In this document: positions 10,331 to 22,675 of the stretch, one piece after another | Layout of the letters: every line of letters starts with the position of its first letter | Position numbering within the stretch: the first letter of the stretch is position 1 | Assembly (NCBI GenBank): GCA_902729315.2 | Contig: LR746272.1 | Location: forward strand, 4,719,037-4,783,036 | Direction: 5' to 3' | DNA length: 64,000 nucleotides | Source: Spirodela intermedia | Lineage: Eukaryota; Streptophyta; Magnoliopsida; Alismatales; Araceae | Notes under the pieces: model-generated | Told to the model about the DNA's origin: nothing | Databases searched by the model: none | The model's input: only the letters and a program-made list of their open reading frames with translations | Position numbers and translations under genes: made by a program

Positions 10331-11302
10331 CACTTGACATAGCAGAAAAATGGTGACTTTACAGCTCTTCGACAGTTATCACTTAACAGAGAAGAGCTGG
10401 ATGGAGGTAGGGCGTGTGTCAAGGAGCTTCATCCTCAAGTTTGCACAGCAAGAGGAGGCTCCTCATCGCATTCAGAACACTCTCAAAAGATGACGACTCA
10501 TCTCCTGATGGATCGTCCTCTTCCCAATGACAGCTTGTTCATCAATCAATTGGAGATGCTTTACTCGATGGATTTTTGATCCTTTTATCATGAATCATTC
10601 AATAATTTTAGTAATAATGCTCCATGAATCACGTTGACGAGAGTTTTGTCAATGATCCAGCGATTCTAGTGACTTAATCCTTCATTGACGTTCTACAAGA
10701 AAGTCACGATAATTAGATAAAAAATATGAGTTTTGGCTCTAGGAGGATTCAAATTGGTGCTAGTTGCTTACCTACATGAGAGAGATTAACATAAGTACTC
10801 TAATGTCCTTATCAAATGACGTCATCATGGTATATTGCTGTTATAAATAAGGGGTATTGTAGGTATTAAAATTATCAAAGCCTTTCTAGGGAAAGTGTGA
10901 CATAGGTTTAGTTCCACATCGCTTATGCGCCAAAGTTTTGTGCGAATATATAGTAATATTACATTTGCAAGCAAGTCCTTTTTTCTCGTGTGTATGACCA
11001 CTCCTTGCCCCATAGCCGGTTGGCCACTAGTGACATGGAAGGGGAGTGGCGCACATGTGCCCCCATTCGTCTTAGTCGCTCAAGCCCCTGCTCGCAACTC
11101 CTCCCTAATTATGCTTCCGACCCACTTGTAGGCCCAGCTGGCTGGTGAGTGCCCCCCATTTTGTTATATTTTTATTTTTATTTTTATTTCTTTTTGTTCA
11201 TTTATTTGACACTTTAACATAAATATAAGTTTATTTATGATGAGTTAAGGCTAAAACTATATTATTTACTAATTATTAACTCATGATAATGAAGACTAAT
11301 TA
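10331..11302 (-). mobile_element. Old Athila LTR 'A', part 2 (5' part of the LTR)
   Basis: It continues exactly where 2199 stops, after removal of Athila-1 and one TSD copy. It ends in a mutated LTR start (GAAGACTAATTA for GAAGACTTATCA) followed by ATGAC. It contains about 120 bases (10771-10890) that most LTRs in the window lack but that are shared with the other old LTR (57253-57372), so both belong to an older sub-family. Confidence 0.85.
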
Positions 11303-12592
11303 ATGACAAAAGTAAATGATGAAAATAAGAAATAAATCATTGCCAAAGTTTAGTCTACCTCTTGGGCAACTAGAGATACTAGTGTGGTGGCTTAGTTTTG
11401 TTTGAATGTGCCACACCATGTCGAAAGTCACAGAAGTATTGTCTGAAAATGTTGCACCATTTGCCGGAGAGATCTATTGAAAGAGGGGCCGACCATACTA
11501 TCACTATCGTCTAGGGGGAGAAGGGAAGAGCTGACCACTCGCTGGAGGCCTAGAGTGTAGTTGAGGGAGGAAGGAAGAAGCTTGCCGACTGCTAGAGATG
11601 TTGATCGCGCAAAAGATGGGAAGAACGAATTGTTGTATTCGTGACTACTATTAGCATTTTAAAGATAATTAATAATATCTATTTTACTAGATAATAATTG
11701 ATTATTATCTTTATATCCTTGATGGTGATATGTGTGAGAACTTAAGTTCCTAGTATTGTGACGCTTCATAAGCCATTAGATGAGATATGCTTGGTCATGT
11801 GGCACATTGAGTGATGCACCAATTAGAAACTTAGGTTCTTGGTTTCATGGCACCACCTTAGGCGTTGGATCATCCTTTAAAGCCATGTGTGTGTTGAGTG
11901 GTGTTGGATTCATGAACTACGAATGGATCACTTTATGCATCTGGTATTGTGGCGATATGCTAGTCACAAGATCTGGCTAATTTGATGATGTGACTCACTA
12001 TGTACCACTAGACTACATTGTGTCCACATGACTGTGCTGAAACAGACGAAAATATTTAGTCCCACATTGAAAGTTTGCCATCATTTAAGCTGAATATAAA
12101 TCAAAGTTTTTCTCTCTCAATAGAGGTCCCTTCTCCTAAAATAAAATAATGCCCAAGACCATCTTGGGAGAAGGCAATAAGGTGGTCCGCCCTCGTGTGT
12201 GTAGGTGTGTATAGTTGCTCCTTGCCCCACGACCAGTTGGCCACCAAGATGTGGAAGGGGAGCAACATACACGTGCATGAAGTAAGGCCTTCATCACTTG
12301 AGCCCAACTTGTGTCTCCCTTGGTCTAGGTCTACCCACTTGACCGATGTCCCTCTTTTTGGTCAACTACTGAGTGCCAGCTTGCTAGTGGGGGAATAATT
12401 TTTAATATTTTATTATTTTCATTTTAATAATAAAAACTTACTCTAAGTATTCTAACTTCAAACTTTTAAAATTAACAATATCTCTTATATTTATGCTGCA
12501 AATTAAAAAAATAATCAAATAAGAAAACTAATTAAAATACATAATCTAGTTTTAACAATCTACATATAGGAAAAACTTCTTTGAGTACGCCA
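11303..12592. other. Diverged retroelement-derived sequence, probably copia LTR and leader
   Basis: There is no usable open frame. A stretch at about 12045-12110 (GTCCCACATTG and AT-rich sequence) looks like an LTR promoter-to-leader region. It precedes a copia-type gag remnant. A primer site could not be found, so LTR boundaries are not given. Confidence 0.35.
12195..12285. repeat. Sequence module shared with the Athila LTR hairpin
   Basis: CTCCTTGCCCCACGACC, GTTGGCCACCA and GTGGAAGGGGAGC followed by ACACGTGC closely parallel the inverted-repeat module upstream of the TATA-like box in every Athila LTR (for example 31825-31890), with the same order and spacing. The surrounding sequence is not alignable to that LTR. 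Confidence 0.55.
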
Positions 12593-13490
12593 CATAATGG
12601 CCAGAACATTAGGAAATAATTTGAAAATAAGTGATATCCAAAAACCATCTCTCATTAAAGGATTAAATTACTCATTTTGGAAACAAATGATAGAAATCTT
12701 TGTTCATGCCTTAGATTATCAAATATAGGAGGTTTTATTGGGTTATCCTTCATAAGTTAATTATGCTTTAGGTGATCAACAAAGGAAAACTCTCTACCTA
12801 AATGTAAGAAAAAAAATGTATTAATTTGCAAATTAGATCCACCGAAATTTGTTAGGACATTAAGTCAAACCAAAAAATTTAGGATAGATTGCAAGTTATT
12901 TAAAAAAGGTACAGCCCAAGTTAGAGCAATTAAGATTTATGAAATGATGTATATGTACCATTTTTTTCACTATGCATGAAAATGGGGCTAGTTATGAGAT
13001 GTTTCATAGATTTATTGATACTCGAATCCACTAAAATAGATGTATATAAATTTTTTGATGTCCTTGACCTTTGTGGGGATTAAAAGTTATAATTATTGAG
13101 GAAACAAAGGATATCAAAAATAATTTCTTGATGATTTATCTAGATCATTATTGACAACCAAGATGGGACTAGGATAAGCTTTAGAAAATATATGAAAACG
13201 CAGGAAAAAAATAGTTTTCAAGAAATCGACACAAATAGATGATGAAGAGTATGTTTCAAAGAATGAAGAAGCCATAAGAAATAACCCAAATGACTAGAAG
13301 ATTGAAACAATAATTTTTTAGGGGAGGGAATGAAAAACTTACTAGAAAGCTTCAAAATTTCCTATTACTAACATTGATAAATTGAAGAATAAGCTGGCCT
13401 AGTTTGATTGTAGGAAACTAGGTCATTTAAAGGCTTATCTTCTTAAGCTCAAATTCGACCAAAAGAAAAATAAAATAATGATGAAGATAA
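12593..13490 (+). pseudogene. Ty1/Copia gag pseudogene
   Basis: Across several frames the translation gives KGLNYSFWKQMIEIF, then a degenerate SLLT.KMGLG.ALENI segment, then CRKLGHLKAYL, which resembles a collapsed CCHC zinc knuckle. This order matches the gag (UBN2-type) of plant copia elements. Many stops and frameshifts make it non-functional. The Athila LTR array is inserted directly downstream at 13492. Confidence 0.6.
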
Positions 13491-13491
13491 T

Positions 13492-16400
13492 TGATAAGTT
13501 TTCATTATCATGAGTTAATAATTAGTAAATAATATAGTTTTAGCCTTAACTCATGATAAATAGACTTATATTTTTGTTAAAGTATGAAAAGTAGTTTTCA
13601 GTTGATTAATATGAATTTTTAGGTAGTTATGTGATTTTACATAAATTTGTATGATTTTTACAGTTTTGCTTTTGAGATAAATGAAGAAAAAGAAATAAAA
13701 AATAAAAATAAGACAAAATGAGGGGGACCTACCAGCCAAACGGGCCCGCAAGTGAGTTGGAAGCTCAGTTGAGGAGTAGCGGTGACCAAGGGCTTGAGCG
13801 GTTTGGACCGATAGGGGCATGTGTGTGCCACTCCCCTTCCATGTCACTGGTGGCCAGCTGGCTGTGGGACAAGGAGTGGTCGTACATGTGAGAGAAGGGA
13901 CTTGCTTAGAGGTGTAACATTAGTATATATTCACCTGAAAAATCAGTGCATAATTAATGTGGGACTAAACCCACGTCACACCTTCCTCAGAAGGGGCGGG
14001 CAACCGGCACGGGTTTGAATCCTCCTAGAGTCAAAAGTCACATATTTTTATCTAAGTATCATGACTTTCTTGCAAATCACCAGTGAAGGACTAAGCAACG
14101 AGAATCACTAGACCATCGGTGAAAATCTCGCCAATGCAATTTGCGGAGCATTGCTACTAAAATTGTTGAACGATTCGTGATAAAAGCATCCCAAATCCAT
14201 CAAGTAAATCATCTTTGATTGATCGACGAATAAGCTGTCGTCAGGAAGAAGATGATCCACCTGGAGACAAGTCGCCACCTCTTGAGAGCATACCAAATGT
14301 GATGAAGAGCCTCCTCTTGTTGTGCAGACCTGAGGATTAAGCTCCCTAACACGCGCCCCACCTCTATCTAGTTCCTCTCCGTCGGGTGACAGCCACCAAA
14401 GAGCTACAAAGTCACTATTTTTTCGCTCCGCCAGGTGATAGCCGCCGAAGATGATTCGACGACCCATTTCATTAATCGCTAGACTTTGCAAGGAGATCTA
14501 GAGATTGCCCATGTCATCTTTGTCCAAGGAGAGCCTTAGAGGCCGTTGACACTACACGATGATCTTCCCAAACGCTTAATATTTTAGTGCACTGTCGATG
14601 CATCACCATCGCGATACCAGAACTCTATTTTCCTACTTTCAACTTACTTTACGCTTCATTTAGTGATAATTTTTGTGTTTTTAATTTAGGAAAATATACT
14701 TTGTTCAATTATGACTCTTCTGACTTTTATAGATCTTAATTTAATTAATTAAATTGTTTGTAATCACTTACGTAAGAATCACCAAGCAGAACTCTATTTC
14801 CGCCCAATTCACATTCATTGAGTGCTGACATCATCTTGACGTCTACACCCTTATTTCTGTTTTTCGTGAATTTTAAATATATTTCCTTTTCATTTCCTAG
14901 TATAAAATTCATAGAAAATTGTAAATAATATTTGATTTTTAGCCTTTAACTCATGATAAATAGACTTATATTTGTATTAAAGTGTGAAAAGTTGTTTTTA
15001 GTTGATTAATGTGATTTTTTTTGCTAATTATGTGATTTTACATGAATTTATATGGTTTTTACAGTCTTGTTTTTGAGATAAATGAAGAAAAAGAAATAAA
15101 AAATATAAATAAGACAAAATGTGAGGGATCCGCCGACCAGATGAGCCTGCAAGCAAGTCGAAAGCTTAATCAGGGAGTAGCCACAAGTAGGGGCTCGAGC
15201 GACTTGGACTAGTAGGGGCACGTGTGTGTCACTCTCCTTCCACGTCACCGGTGGCCAGCCGGCTGTGGGGCAAGGAGTGGTCGTACATGCGAGAGAAGGG
15301 ACTTGCTTAGAGGTATAACATTAGTATATATTTGCCTGAAAAATCAGCGCACAACCGATGTGAGACAAAACCTACGTCACACCTTCCTCAGAAGAGGTGG
15401 GCAACCGGCGTAGGTTTGAATCCTCCTAGAGTCAAAAGTCACATATTTTTATCTTAGTATGATGACTTTCTTGCAAATCGTTGGTGAAGGATTAAGCAAT
15501 GAGAATCACTGGAGCATCAGCGAAAATCTTGTCAATGCAATTTGTGGTGCATTACTTATTAAATTGCTGAACGATTCGCGATAAAAGGATCGCAAATTTA
15601 TTGAGTAAATCATCTCCGATTGATCGACAAATAAGCCATCATTGGGAAGAAGATGATCTGCCGAGATATGAGTCCCCACCTCTTGAGAGCATACCAAATG
15701 CGATGAAGAGCCTCCTCTTGCTATGCAAACCTAAGGATTAAGCTCCTTGACACATGCCCCACCTCTATCCAACTCCTCTCCGTCAGGTGACAACCGCTGG
15801 AAAGCTGCAAAGTCACCATTTTTCCGCTCCGCCGAGTGATAGCCGCCGAAGATGGTTCGATGACCCATTTCATTAATCTCTAGACTTTGCAAGGAGATCT
15901 AGAGATTGCTCATGTCATCTTTGTCCAAGGAGAGCCTTAGAGGCCGTGGACACTACACGACGATCCTCCCAAACACTTAGGATTCCGGTGCATTGCCAAT
16001 GCATTGCCGTCGCGATGCTAGAACTCTATTTTCCTACTTTCAACTTACTTTATGCTTCATTTAGTGATAATTTTTATGTTTTTAATTTAAGAAAATATAC
16101 TTTGTTCAATTACGATTCTTCCAAGTTTTATAGATCTTAATTTAATTAATTAAATCATCTGTAATCACTTACGTAAGAATCACCAAGTGGAACTCTATTT
16201 TCGCCCGATTTGCATTCGCTAGGTGCTGACATCATCTTGATGTCCACACCCTTATTTCTGTTTTTCGTGAATTTTAAATATATTTCCTTTTCATTTCCTA
16301 GTATAAAATTTATAAAAAATTGTAAATAATATGTGATTTTTAGCCTTAACTCATGATAAATAGACTTATATTTGTATTAAAGTGTGAAAAGTTGTTTTTA

Positions 16401-17923
16401 GTTGATTAATGTGATTTTTTTTCCTAATTATGTGATTTTACATGAATTTCTATGGTTTTTATAGTCTTGCTTTTGAGATAAATGAAGAAAAAGAAATAAA
16501 AAAAAAAAAAAAGACAAAATGTGAGGGACCTGCCAGCCAGACGGGCCTGCAAGCGGGTTGGAAGCTCAGTCAGGGAGTAGCCACAAGTAGGGGCTCGAGC
16601 GGCTTGGACCGGTAGGGGCACATGTGTGTCACTCCCATTCCACATCACTAGTGGCCAGCTGGCTGTGGGGCAAGGAGTGGTCGTACATGCAAGAGAAGAG
16701 ACCTACTTAGAGGTGTAACATTAGTATATATTTGCCTGAAAAATCAGCGCACAACCGATGTGGGATTAAACCCGCATTACACCTTCCTCAGAAGGGGCGG
16801 GCAACCGGCGCAGGTTCGAATCCTCCCAGAGTCAAAAGTCACATATTTTTATCTAAGTATGATGACTTTCTTGCAGATCGTTGGTGAAAGATTTAGCAAC
16901 GAGAATCACTGGATCATCGGCAAAAATCTCGTCAATATGATTTGTAGAGTATTGCTACTAAAATTGCTAAACGATTCGCGGTAAAAGGATCGCGAATCAA
17001 TCAAGTAAATCATCTCTGATTGATTGACGAAGAAGCCATTGTCGGGAAGAGGATGATCTGCCGAGAGACGAGTCGCCACCTCTTGAGGACGTATTAGATG
17101 TGATGAAGAGCAACTTCTTGCTGCGCGGACCTGAGAATAAAGCTCCTTGACATGCACCCCACCTCCATCTAGCTCCTCTCCGTCGGGTGACAACTGCCAG
17201 AGAGCCGCAAAGTCGTCGTTTTTCCGCTTCGCCAGGTGAGAGTCGCCAGAGATGATTTGATGACCAATTTTATTGATCTCTAGATTTCGCAAGGAGATCT
17301 ATAAATTGCCTACGTCATCTTTGTCCAAGGAGAGCCTTAGAGGCTATGGACACTACACGACGATCCTTTCAAACGCTCAAGATTTCAATGCATCACCGAC
17401 GTATCACTGTCGCGACACCAGAACTTTGTTTTCCTACTTTCAACTTACTTTACGCTTCATTTAATGATAATTTTTGTATTTTTAATTTACCAAAAAATAC
17501 TTTATTTAATTACAATTCTTCTTGCTTTTATAGATCTTAATTTGATTAATTAAATCATCTGTAATCACTTACATAAGAATTACTAGGTAGAACTTTATTT
17601 TCACTCGATTTGCATTTGTTGCATGCGGACGTTAGGATCCTTATTTCTTTTTTTCGTGAATTTTAAATATATTTCCTTTTCATTTCTTAGTATAAAATTC
17701 ATAAAAAATCGTATTCATTGAGAAAAATTCTGAATAATTACCAGATATTAAATTACATCCCTATGATAGACCTAGAAAGTTATCGTTAATTTTTTAAAAG
17801 TTTGATTGAATTATAATTAATATATTTCTTCAGAAATACTTCTAAATATCTGGAAAATCATATTTTCTCATTTTAAAAATTTTAAATTTGTATGATTTAC
17901 TATACAACGACTAAGTCACATCA
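13492..17923 (+). mobile_element. Three-unit head-to-tail array of Athila LTRs within one insertion
   Basis: The array starts TGATAAGTTTTC, ends CTAAGTCACATCA and is flanked by a perfect TSD, ATAAT (13487-13491 and 17924-17928), so it arose from one insertion. Units are 13492-14920, 14921-16321 and 16322-17923. The first two lack the last part of the LTR: after TATAAAATT(C/T)AT they jump to GTAAATAATAT, about position 32 of the next LTR. Both joints are the same (AAATTGTAAATAAT), with a 1401-base period. A 3-base GTA microhomology is visible at the joint. A duplication followed by unequal exchange would explain it. Confidence 0.88.
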
Positions 17924-18053
17924 ATAATTTTTAAATAAAAATAGAACATGAACACAACAAATGGTTACTTTACATTTCATGAACCTGAGGTAAAACATTT
18001 CTCTAATGATGATGAGATGGTGTCCAAAACCCATATCTTGGACTAATGAATCT

Positions 18054-18725
18054 AAGTTGATGAGCCAATGCTCCCATAAGATCTCATAAGAACTCTAGAG
18101 TTAAGTGTGCTCGGGTGAGAGCAGTCCCAGAATGGGTGACCTCCCTGGGAAGTCCCTGGGTATGTGTGCATGCGTCGCCGCGAGACGCTCGCTGTGCATG
18201 TGTTGAAAGGCACCGCTACATTATTGTGCCGCCAGGCACGTGTTATGATTCCCTCCACCACCATGCCAAGATGCCCCCAGCTCTAAAGAACATGCCAAGA
18301 GGCACCCCTACCACCATGTTGAGAGGCATATGTGGCATCCATCTCACCATGCCAAATGCCCCCAACTCCAAAGAACATGCCAAGAGGCACCCCTGCCACC
18401 ATGTTGAGAGGCATATGTGGCATCCATCTCACCATGCCAAGATGCCCCCAGTTCTGAAGAATGTGCCAAGAGGCACCCCTGCCACCATGCCGAGAGGCAT
18501 ATGTGGCATCCATCTCACCATGCCAAGATGCCCCCAGCTCTGAAGAACATGCCAAAAGACACCCCTGCCACCATGCTAAGAGGTGCTAGTGGCATCTATC
18601 TCCGAAGAATGTGCTTGAGAGGCACCAAAGTGTTTGGGTGTGTGAAGTATCGGGATGGGTGACCTCCCAAGAAGTTCAACCCAAGATAGTTATCAAAAAA
18701 AAAAAAAAGTTGATGAGCCAATGCT
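18054..18725 (+). mobile_element. 5S rRNA-derived retroposon (SINE-like) with poly(A) tail and 17-19-bp TSD
   Basis: The insertion is flanked by direct copies of GTTGATGAGCCAATGCT (18056-18072 and 18709-18725), up to 19 bp if shared As count, and ends in a 14-A tail (18695-18708). The first 100 bases match the 3' two-thirds of plant 5S rRNA (GAGTTAAGTGTGCTCGGGTG, AATGGGTGACCTCC, TGGGAAGTCC). A second 5S-like piece (GGGATGGGTGACCTCCC) lies near the tail. Four 86-bp tandem repeats fill the middle. Long TSDs and poly(A) point to LINE-type mobilisation; the 5S match also recalls Cassandra elements, but those are LTR elements with 5-bp TSDs. Confidence 0.75.
18260..18602. repeat. Four tandem 86-bp repeats inside the 5S-derived retroposon
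   Basis: Units start with ACCATGCCAA at 18260, 18346, 18431 and 18517. Each carries GCCAAGAGGCACCCCT and GTGGCATCCATCTC or close variants. The last unit is the most diverged. Open frames across them are a by-product of repetition. Confidence 0.9.
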
Positions 18726-18991
18726 GTACATAGGGTGATTTCTTATAAGTGCAAGAAAATCTTGGACAACCAAGTACATTTGTGAATCTTATTGGCCTTT
18801 GGAGCCTTTCTAGCATTGATCTTGACAAAGCCACAAATGGATAAATAAGAATTTATAAACATTAAAATTATGTCAGAGCTTATAAAATGTGTCTTATCAA
18901 CTATATTTAATGTCTTAGATCTTTGTCCAAGTATTATTGTTGTAGTAACATATTTATGAACTACTTTTTTTACATTTCTTCTAATGATATG

Positions 18992-20622
18992 TGATAAGTC
19001 TTCATTATCATGAGTTAATAATTAGTAAATAATATAGTTTTAGCCTTAACTCATGATAAATAGACTTATATTTATGTTAAAGTGTGAAAAGTAGTTTTCA
19101 ATTGATTAACATGAATTTTTGGGTAATTATGTGATTTTATATAAATTTATATGATTTTTATAATGTTACTTTTGAGATAAATGAAGAAAAAGAAATAAAA
19201 ATAAAAATAAAGCAAAATAGGGAGAGACTTGCTGACTAGCTAGACCCGCAAGTGAGTCAAAAGCGTAGTTGGGGAGGAATTGTGAGTAGGGGCTCAAGTG
19301 GCTAGGACCAATAGGGGTACGTGTGTGTCACTCCCCTTTCACGTCACTGGTGGCCAGCCAACTGTGGGACAAGGAGTGGTCATACACGTGCAAAAAAGGG
19401 ACTTGATCGAAAATATAATATTACTATATATTTACTAGAAACTTCGGCGTAGAAGCGATGTGGGACTAAACTCACATCACACCTTCTCTTGAAAAGGCAA
19501 ATAACTGGTGTGGGTTCGAATCCTACCAAAATCAAAACTCATATTTTTTTATCTCATTATTATTACTTTCTTACAGATTGTCGGTGAAGGATTAAGCAAC
19601 CAGAATTGCTGGATCATTAGCGAAAAACTCGTCAACATGATTCGTGGAGCATTGTTACTAAAATTGCTAAATAATTTGCGATAAAAGGATCGTGAATCTA
19701 TTGAGTAAAGTATCTCTAATTGATCGATGAACAAGCCATCATTAGGAAGAAGATGATCCATCAGGAGACAAGTTGCCACCTCTTGAGAGCGTACTAGATG
19801 TGATGAGGAGTTGCGTGGACTTGAGGATGAAGTTCCCTGACACGTGCCCCACCTCCATCTAGCTCCTCTTCGTTGGGTGACAACCACTGGAGAGTCGCAA
19901 AGTTGTCGTTTTTCCACTCTGCCAGGTGACGGCCACTAGAGACGATTCAATGACCGATTTCATTGATCTCTAGACTTTGCAAAGAGATCTAGAGATTGCC
20001 CACGTCGTCATTATCCAAGGAGAGCCTTCAAGGCTGTAGACACTACACGACAATTTTCTTGAATGCTCAAGATTCTAGTGGATTGTCGACACATCGCCAC
20101 TGTAATATCAGAACTCTATTTTTCTGCTTTCAACTTACTTTTCACTTTATTTAGTGATAATTTGTGTGATTTAAATTTACCAAGATATACTTCATTCAAT
20201 TATGATTCTTCTGACTTTTACAAATCTTAACTTGATCAATTAAATTATTTATAATTACTTACGTAAGAAATGCTAGGTGGAACTCTATTTTCACTTGATT
20301 CACATTTGAAGGGTGCTGATGTCATCCTAACGTCTGCACCCTTATTTTCCTTTTTCGCAAATTTTAAATATATTTCCTTTTCATTTTCTAGTATAAAATT
20401 CATAGAAAATAGTATTATTTGAGAACAATTCTGAACAATTACCAGATATTATATTACATCTCTGTGATCAACTTGAAAAATTATCATTATTTTTGAAAGT
20501 TTTATTGAATTATACTTGATATATTTTTTCAGAAATACTTCTAAATATCCAAAAAATTGTATTTTCTAGTTTTATAAATTTTAAATTTGTGTGATTTACT
20601 ATACAACGACTTAGTCACATCA
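18992..20622 (+). mobile_element. Athila solo LTR (1631 bp)
   Basis: It runs TGATAAGTCTTC to CTTAGTCACATCA with a perfect TSD ATATG (18987-18991, 20623-20627). It is moderately diverged and many CG pairs have become TG or CA. It has one unit of the 144-bp LTR repeat. Confidence 0.95.
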
Positions 20623-20896
20623 ATATGTCAATATTAAACTTTTTAAATGAGGAATAACTTTTTTTTATGTGATAAGTAAGAAATAATTAATATATTTTTT
20701 GCATTAGTTCATACTAATGATATGTTTTTAATGAAAGATCAAGTGCACTTTAGACTAATTATATGAAATACATGCTTAATATATGATCTTATATACTTTT
20801 ATGTTGTGTTTATGTTTTGAATATTCCTTGACTATACATTAATATGTATAGGGCTTCTACACTTTTTTCATTATAACATTATTACTTTTGTCTTCA

Positions 20897-20910
20897 TGGT
20901 ATTAGAGCTT
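20897..20910 (+). promoter_or_regulatory. Primer-binding site, initiator-Met tRNA type
   Basis: TGGTATTAGAGCTT differs by one base from the usual TGGTATCAGAGC primer site and follows directly after a CA dinucleotide ending an LTR-like sequence. It marks the start of an internal region on the plus strand whose LTR start could not be located. Confidence 0.6.
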
Positions 20911-22194
20911 TAGGATTTTTTATTGGCTGCTGCCTCCACAATGCTAGGTGCGATAGCCACCATTGGCCATGTAGCTGCTGCTGCTGCCACCATAGCCATT
21001 GTCACCACTGTACTAGGGTTTTCTATTAACTGCCACCTCCTTCATGACACTAGCCACCATAGCCACCACTGTCCTAATTGATAACCTGCTAGATTATTAT
21101 CATCACAAGTAGATCAAATTCAATAATAGAGTATAAAGTATGCATGAAAATGACACAAATACATTAATTCTTATATGCAATACAATGTTAGGTGATCAGT
21201 GATTGCCCTCTATTTTTATCTTTAAAAATCTAGTATGAATTTAATTTCATAATTCTTTCTTTCACAATTATATAATTGGTTGTTAATATCAATGATTGTA
21301 GGGGCAAATGTGAAAAGTAGAAATGAATTGATATATTAAGCATAAGAGGGGGCGACATTTAGGGGGCTTTTCAATTTCCTTCCCCTTTCAAGCCTAGGTA
21401 CAATTCTTGTCTTGAGCTGGCCATCTCATCCTTCTCGCTTTTTGGTGTCATCGGCAACCTCAATGGACCTGCTTCATCTCCTCTCCCTTCTCACCAGCGA
21501 GTGACAGTACCAATAAATTCGAGTCAAAAGTTGCTCAAGGTCTTCCCATGAGAAGCCTTGGAGCAACCAAGTTGTGAAGACCACCCTTGCCTGGTGCAGC
21601 AGACCAAGGTCTATCATGCTCTCCACCTACTTGTGGTGTCGTTTCTCCCCATGGACATCAAATTAAGAGGGAGTAGCTAGAAGTTTAGTTAAAAGTTTAT
21701 TTCTGTTTTCATCTTACTTCTCGCATTGTAAGAGAATTCTGATTTCAGTTTAATGCAATTTTCATTTTCATGAGCCCTACACCTCTTTCTAGTTCAAAGA
21801 ATTGATTCTATCAATTCATTGAAGGATCTGATTTAATCTATGGCTTTTGTGATTCAGGAAGGTTATTGGGCAACAGAAATCAGCATTGGCTGACTTCGTC
21901 CTCCTTGATGAAGCATATAGTGAACATCACTGTTGGAATTAATGAAGTACTAGTGTAGATGCTGTGATTTCAAATCCTTCCTAAGTTCGACCTAGTTTTC
22001 CACTAATTTTCTAAGAAAACTAACCTCTGAAAATCAGTTTATAAATGTAAGATTGATGATCTTAATAACAATGATTTTTGAACAATCACTCACCACCACC
22101 TTTGCAGAAACTGCTAGGGTTTTCTATTGACTGCCACCTCTATGATGCTGGCTGCCATAGCCACTGCCACTGTAGCCACCAAGTGCTGTGCGTC

Positions 22195-22470
22195 ATCACA
22201 CACAACAGGAAGTGCATTGCTGCATGCAGCAGCATGCCATCATACATCATCGCATACAGCAGCATGCCATCATGTTTCGTGTGTTGTTGCATGCAGCAGC
22301 ATGTTGTGCGTCACATATGCAGCAGCATGCCATCATGTGTCATGTGTTGTTGCATGCAGCAGCACATTGTGCATTGTCATACACAGCAGCATGCAACCAT
22401 GCATCGTGTGCAGCAGTGTGGAGTTCATACTCACATGACACACATGCCACACACGACCTTGCCTTTGCAT
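22195..22470. repeat. Degenerate minisatellite of GCAGCAGCATG blocks
   Basis: Blocks such as GCAGCAGCATGCCATCATG and TGTGTTGTTGCATGCAGCAG recur several times at roughly 40-80-base spacing. All six frames show Cys/His/Ala-rich low-complexity translations, so the overlapping open frames are not taken as genes. Confidence 0.65.
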
Positions 22471-22675
22471 GCAGTAGCCCGTAGGTGCCAAACGCACTAG
22501 TGCACATGCTAGTGTGCCAGCAGCATGCTAGTGCACCCACTAGGACTGGCCCAGCATGACCTCCGGCTGGTTGACATTCTTCTAGGCTCTTTTGTGTCTT
22601 AGGACCACCCTAGGGAGCCACCTGCCCTTTCCTGTGCTCTAGGATGTACCTTAGGGCCTATCTACCTTAGGGCAT

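Larger units (their letters stand above)
17929..18991. other. Flanking sequence carrying the 5S-derived retroposon
   Basis: Outside the insertion at 18073-18706 no open frame is convincing. The text on either side of that insertion joins smoothly when it and one TSD copy are removed, so this was one sequence. It may be the continuation of the copia remnant upstream, but no diagnostic motif is left. Confidence 0.4.
20623..22675. other. Copia-type 5' end and unidentified leader sequence
   Basis: An LTR-like end (...TTGTCTTCA, 20896) abuts an initiator-Met primer site. Downstream sequence is rich in GCTGCTGCC/GCCACC triplets. The segment CTAGGGTTTTCTATT..CTGCCACCTCC at 21012 recurs in similar form near 22112, suggesting a duplication or an insertion between the two. 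The roughly 1 kb between them (21080-22100) shows no open frame and no recognised family. Confidence 0.4.

Noticed and set aside
13492-17923. CRISPR-like array or satellite from regularly spaced repeats
   Set aside because: The units are 1.4-kb truncated LTRs joined head to tail with no spacers, flanked by one TSD pair.
18080-18170. A functional 5S rRNA gene
   Set aside because: The first part of the 5S sequence is missing and there are many substitutions; it sits in a poly(A)-tailed insertion.
18115-18543. 142-codon frame in the 5S-derived retroposon
   Set aside because: It is produced by the 86-bp tandem repeats; frames are open on both strands and the start lies within 5S rRNA-like sequence.
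22078-22500. 140-codon Cys/His-rich frame and its neighbours
   Set aside because: Three overlapping frames are open at once because of GCAGCATG-type repeats; amino-acid composition follows the repeat.
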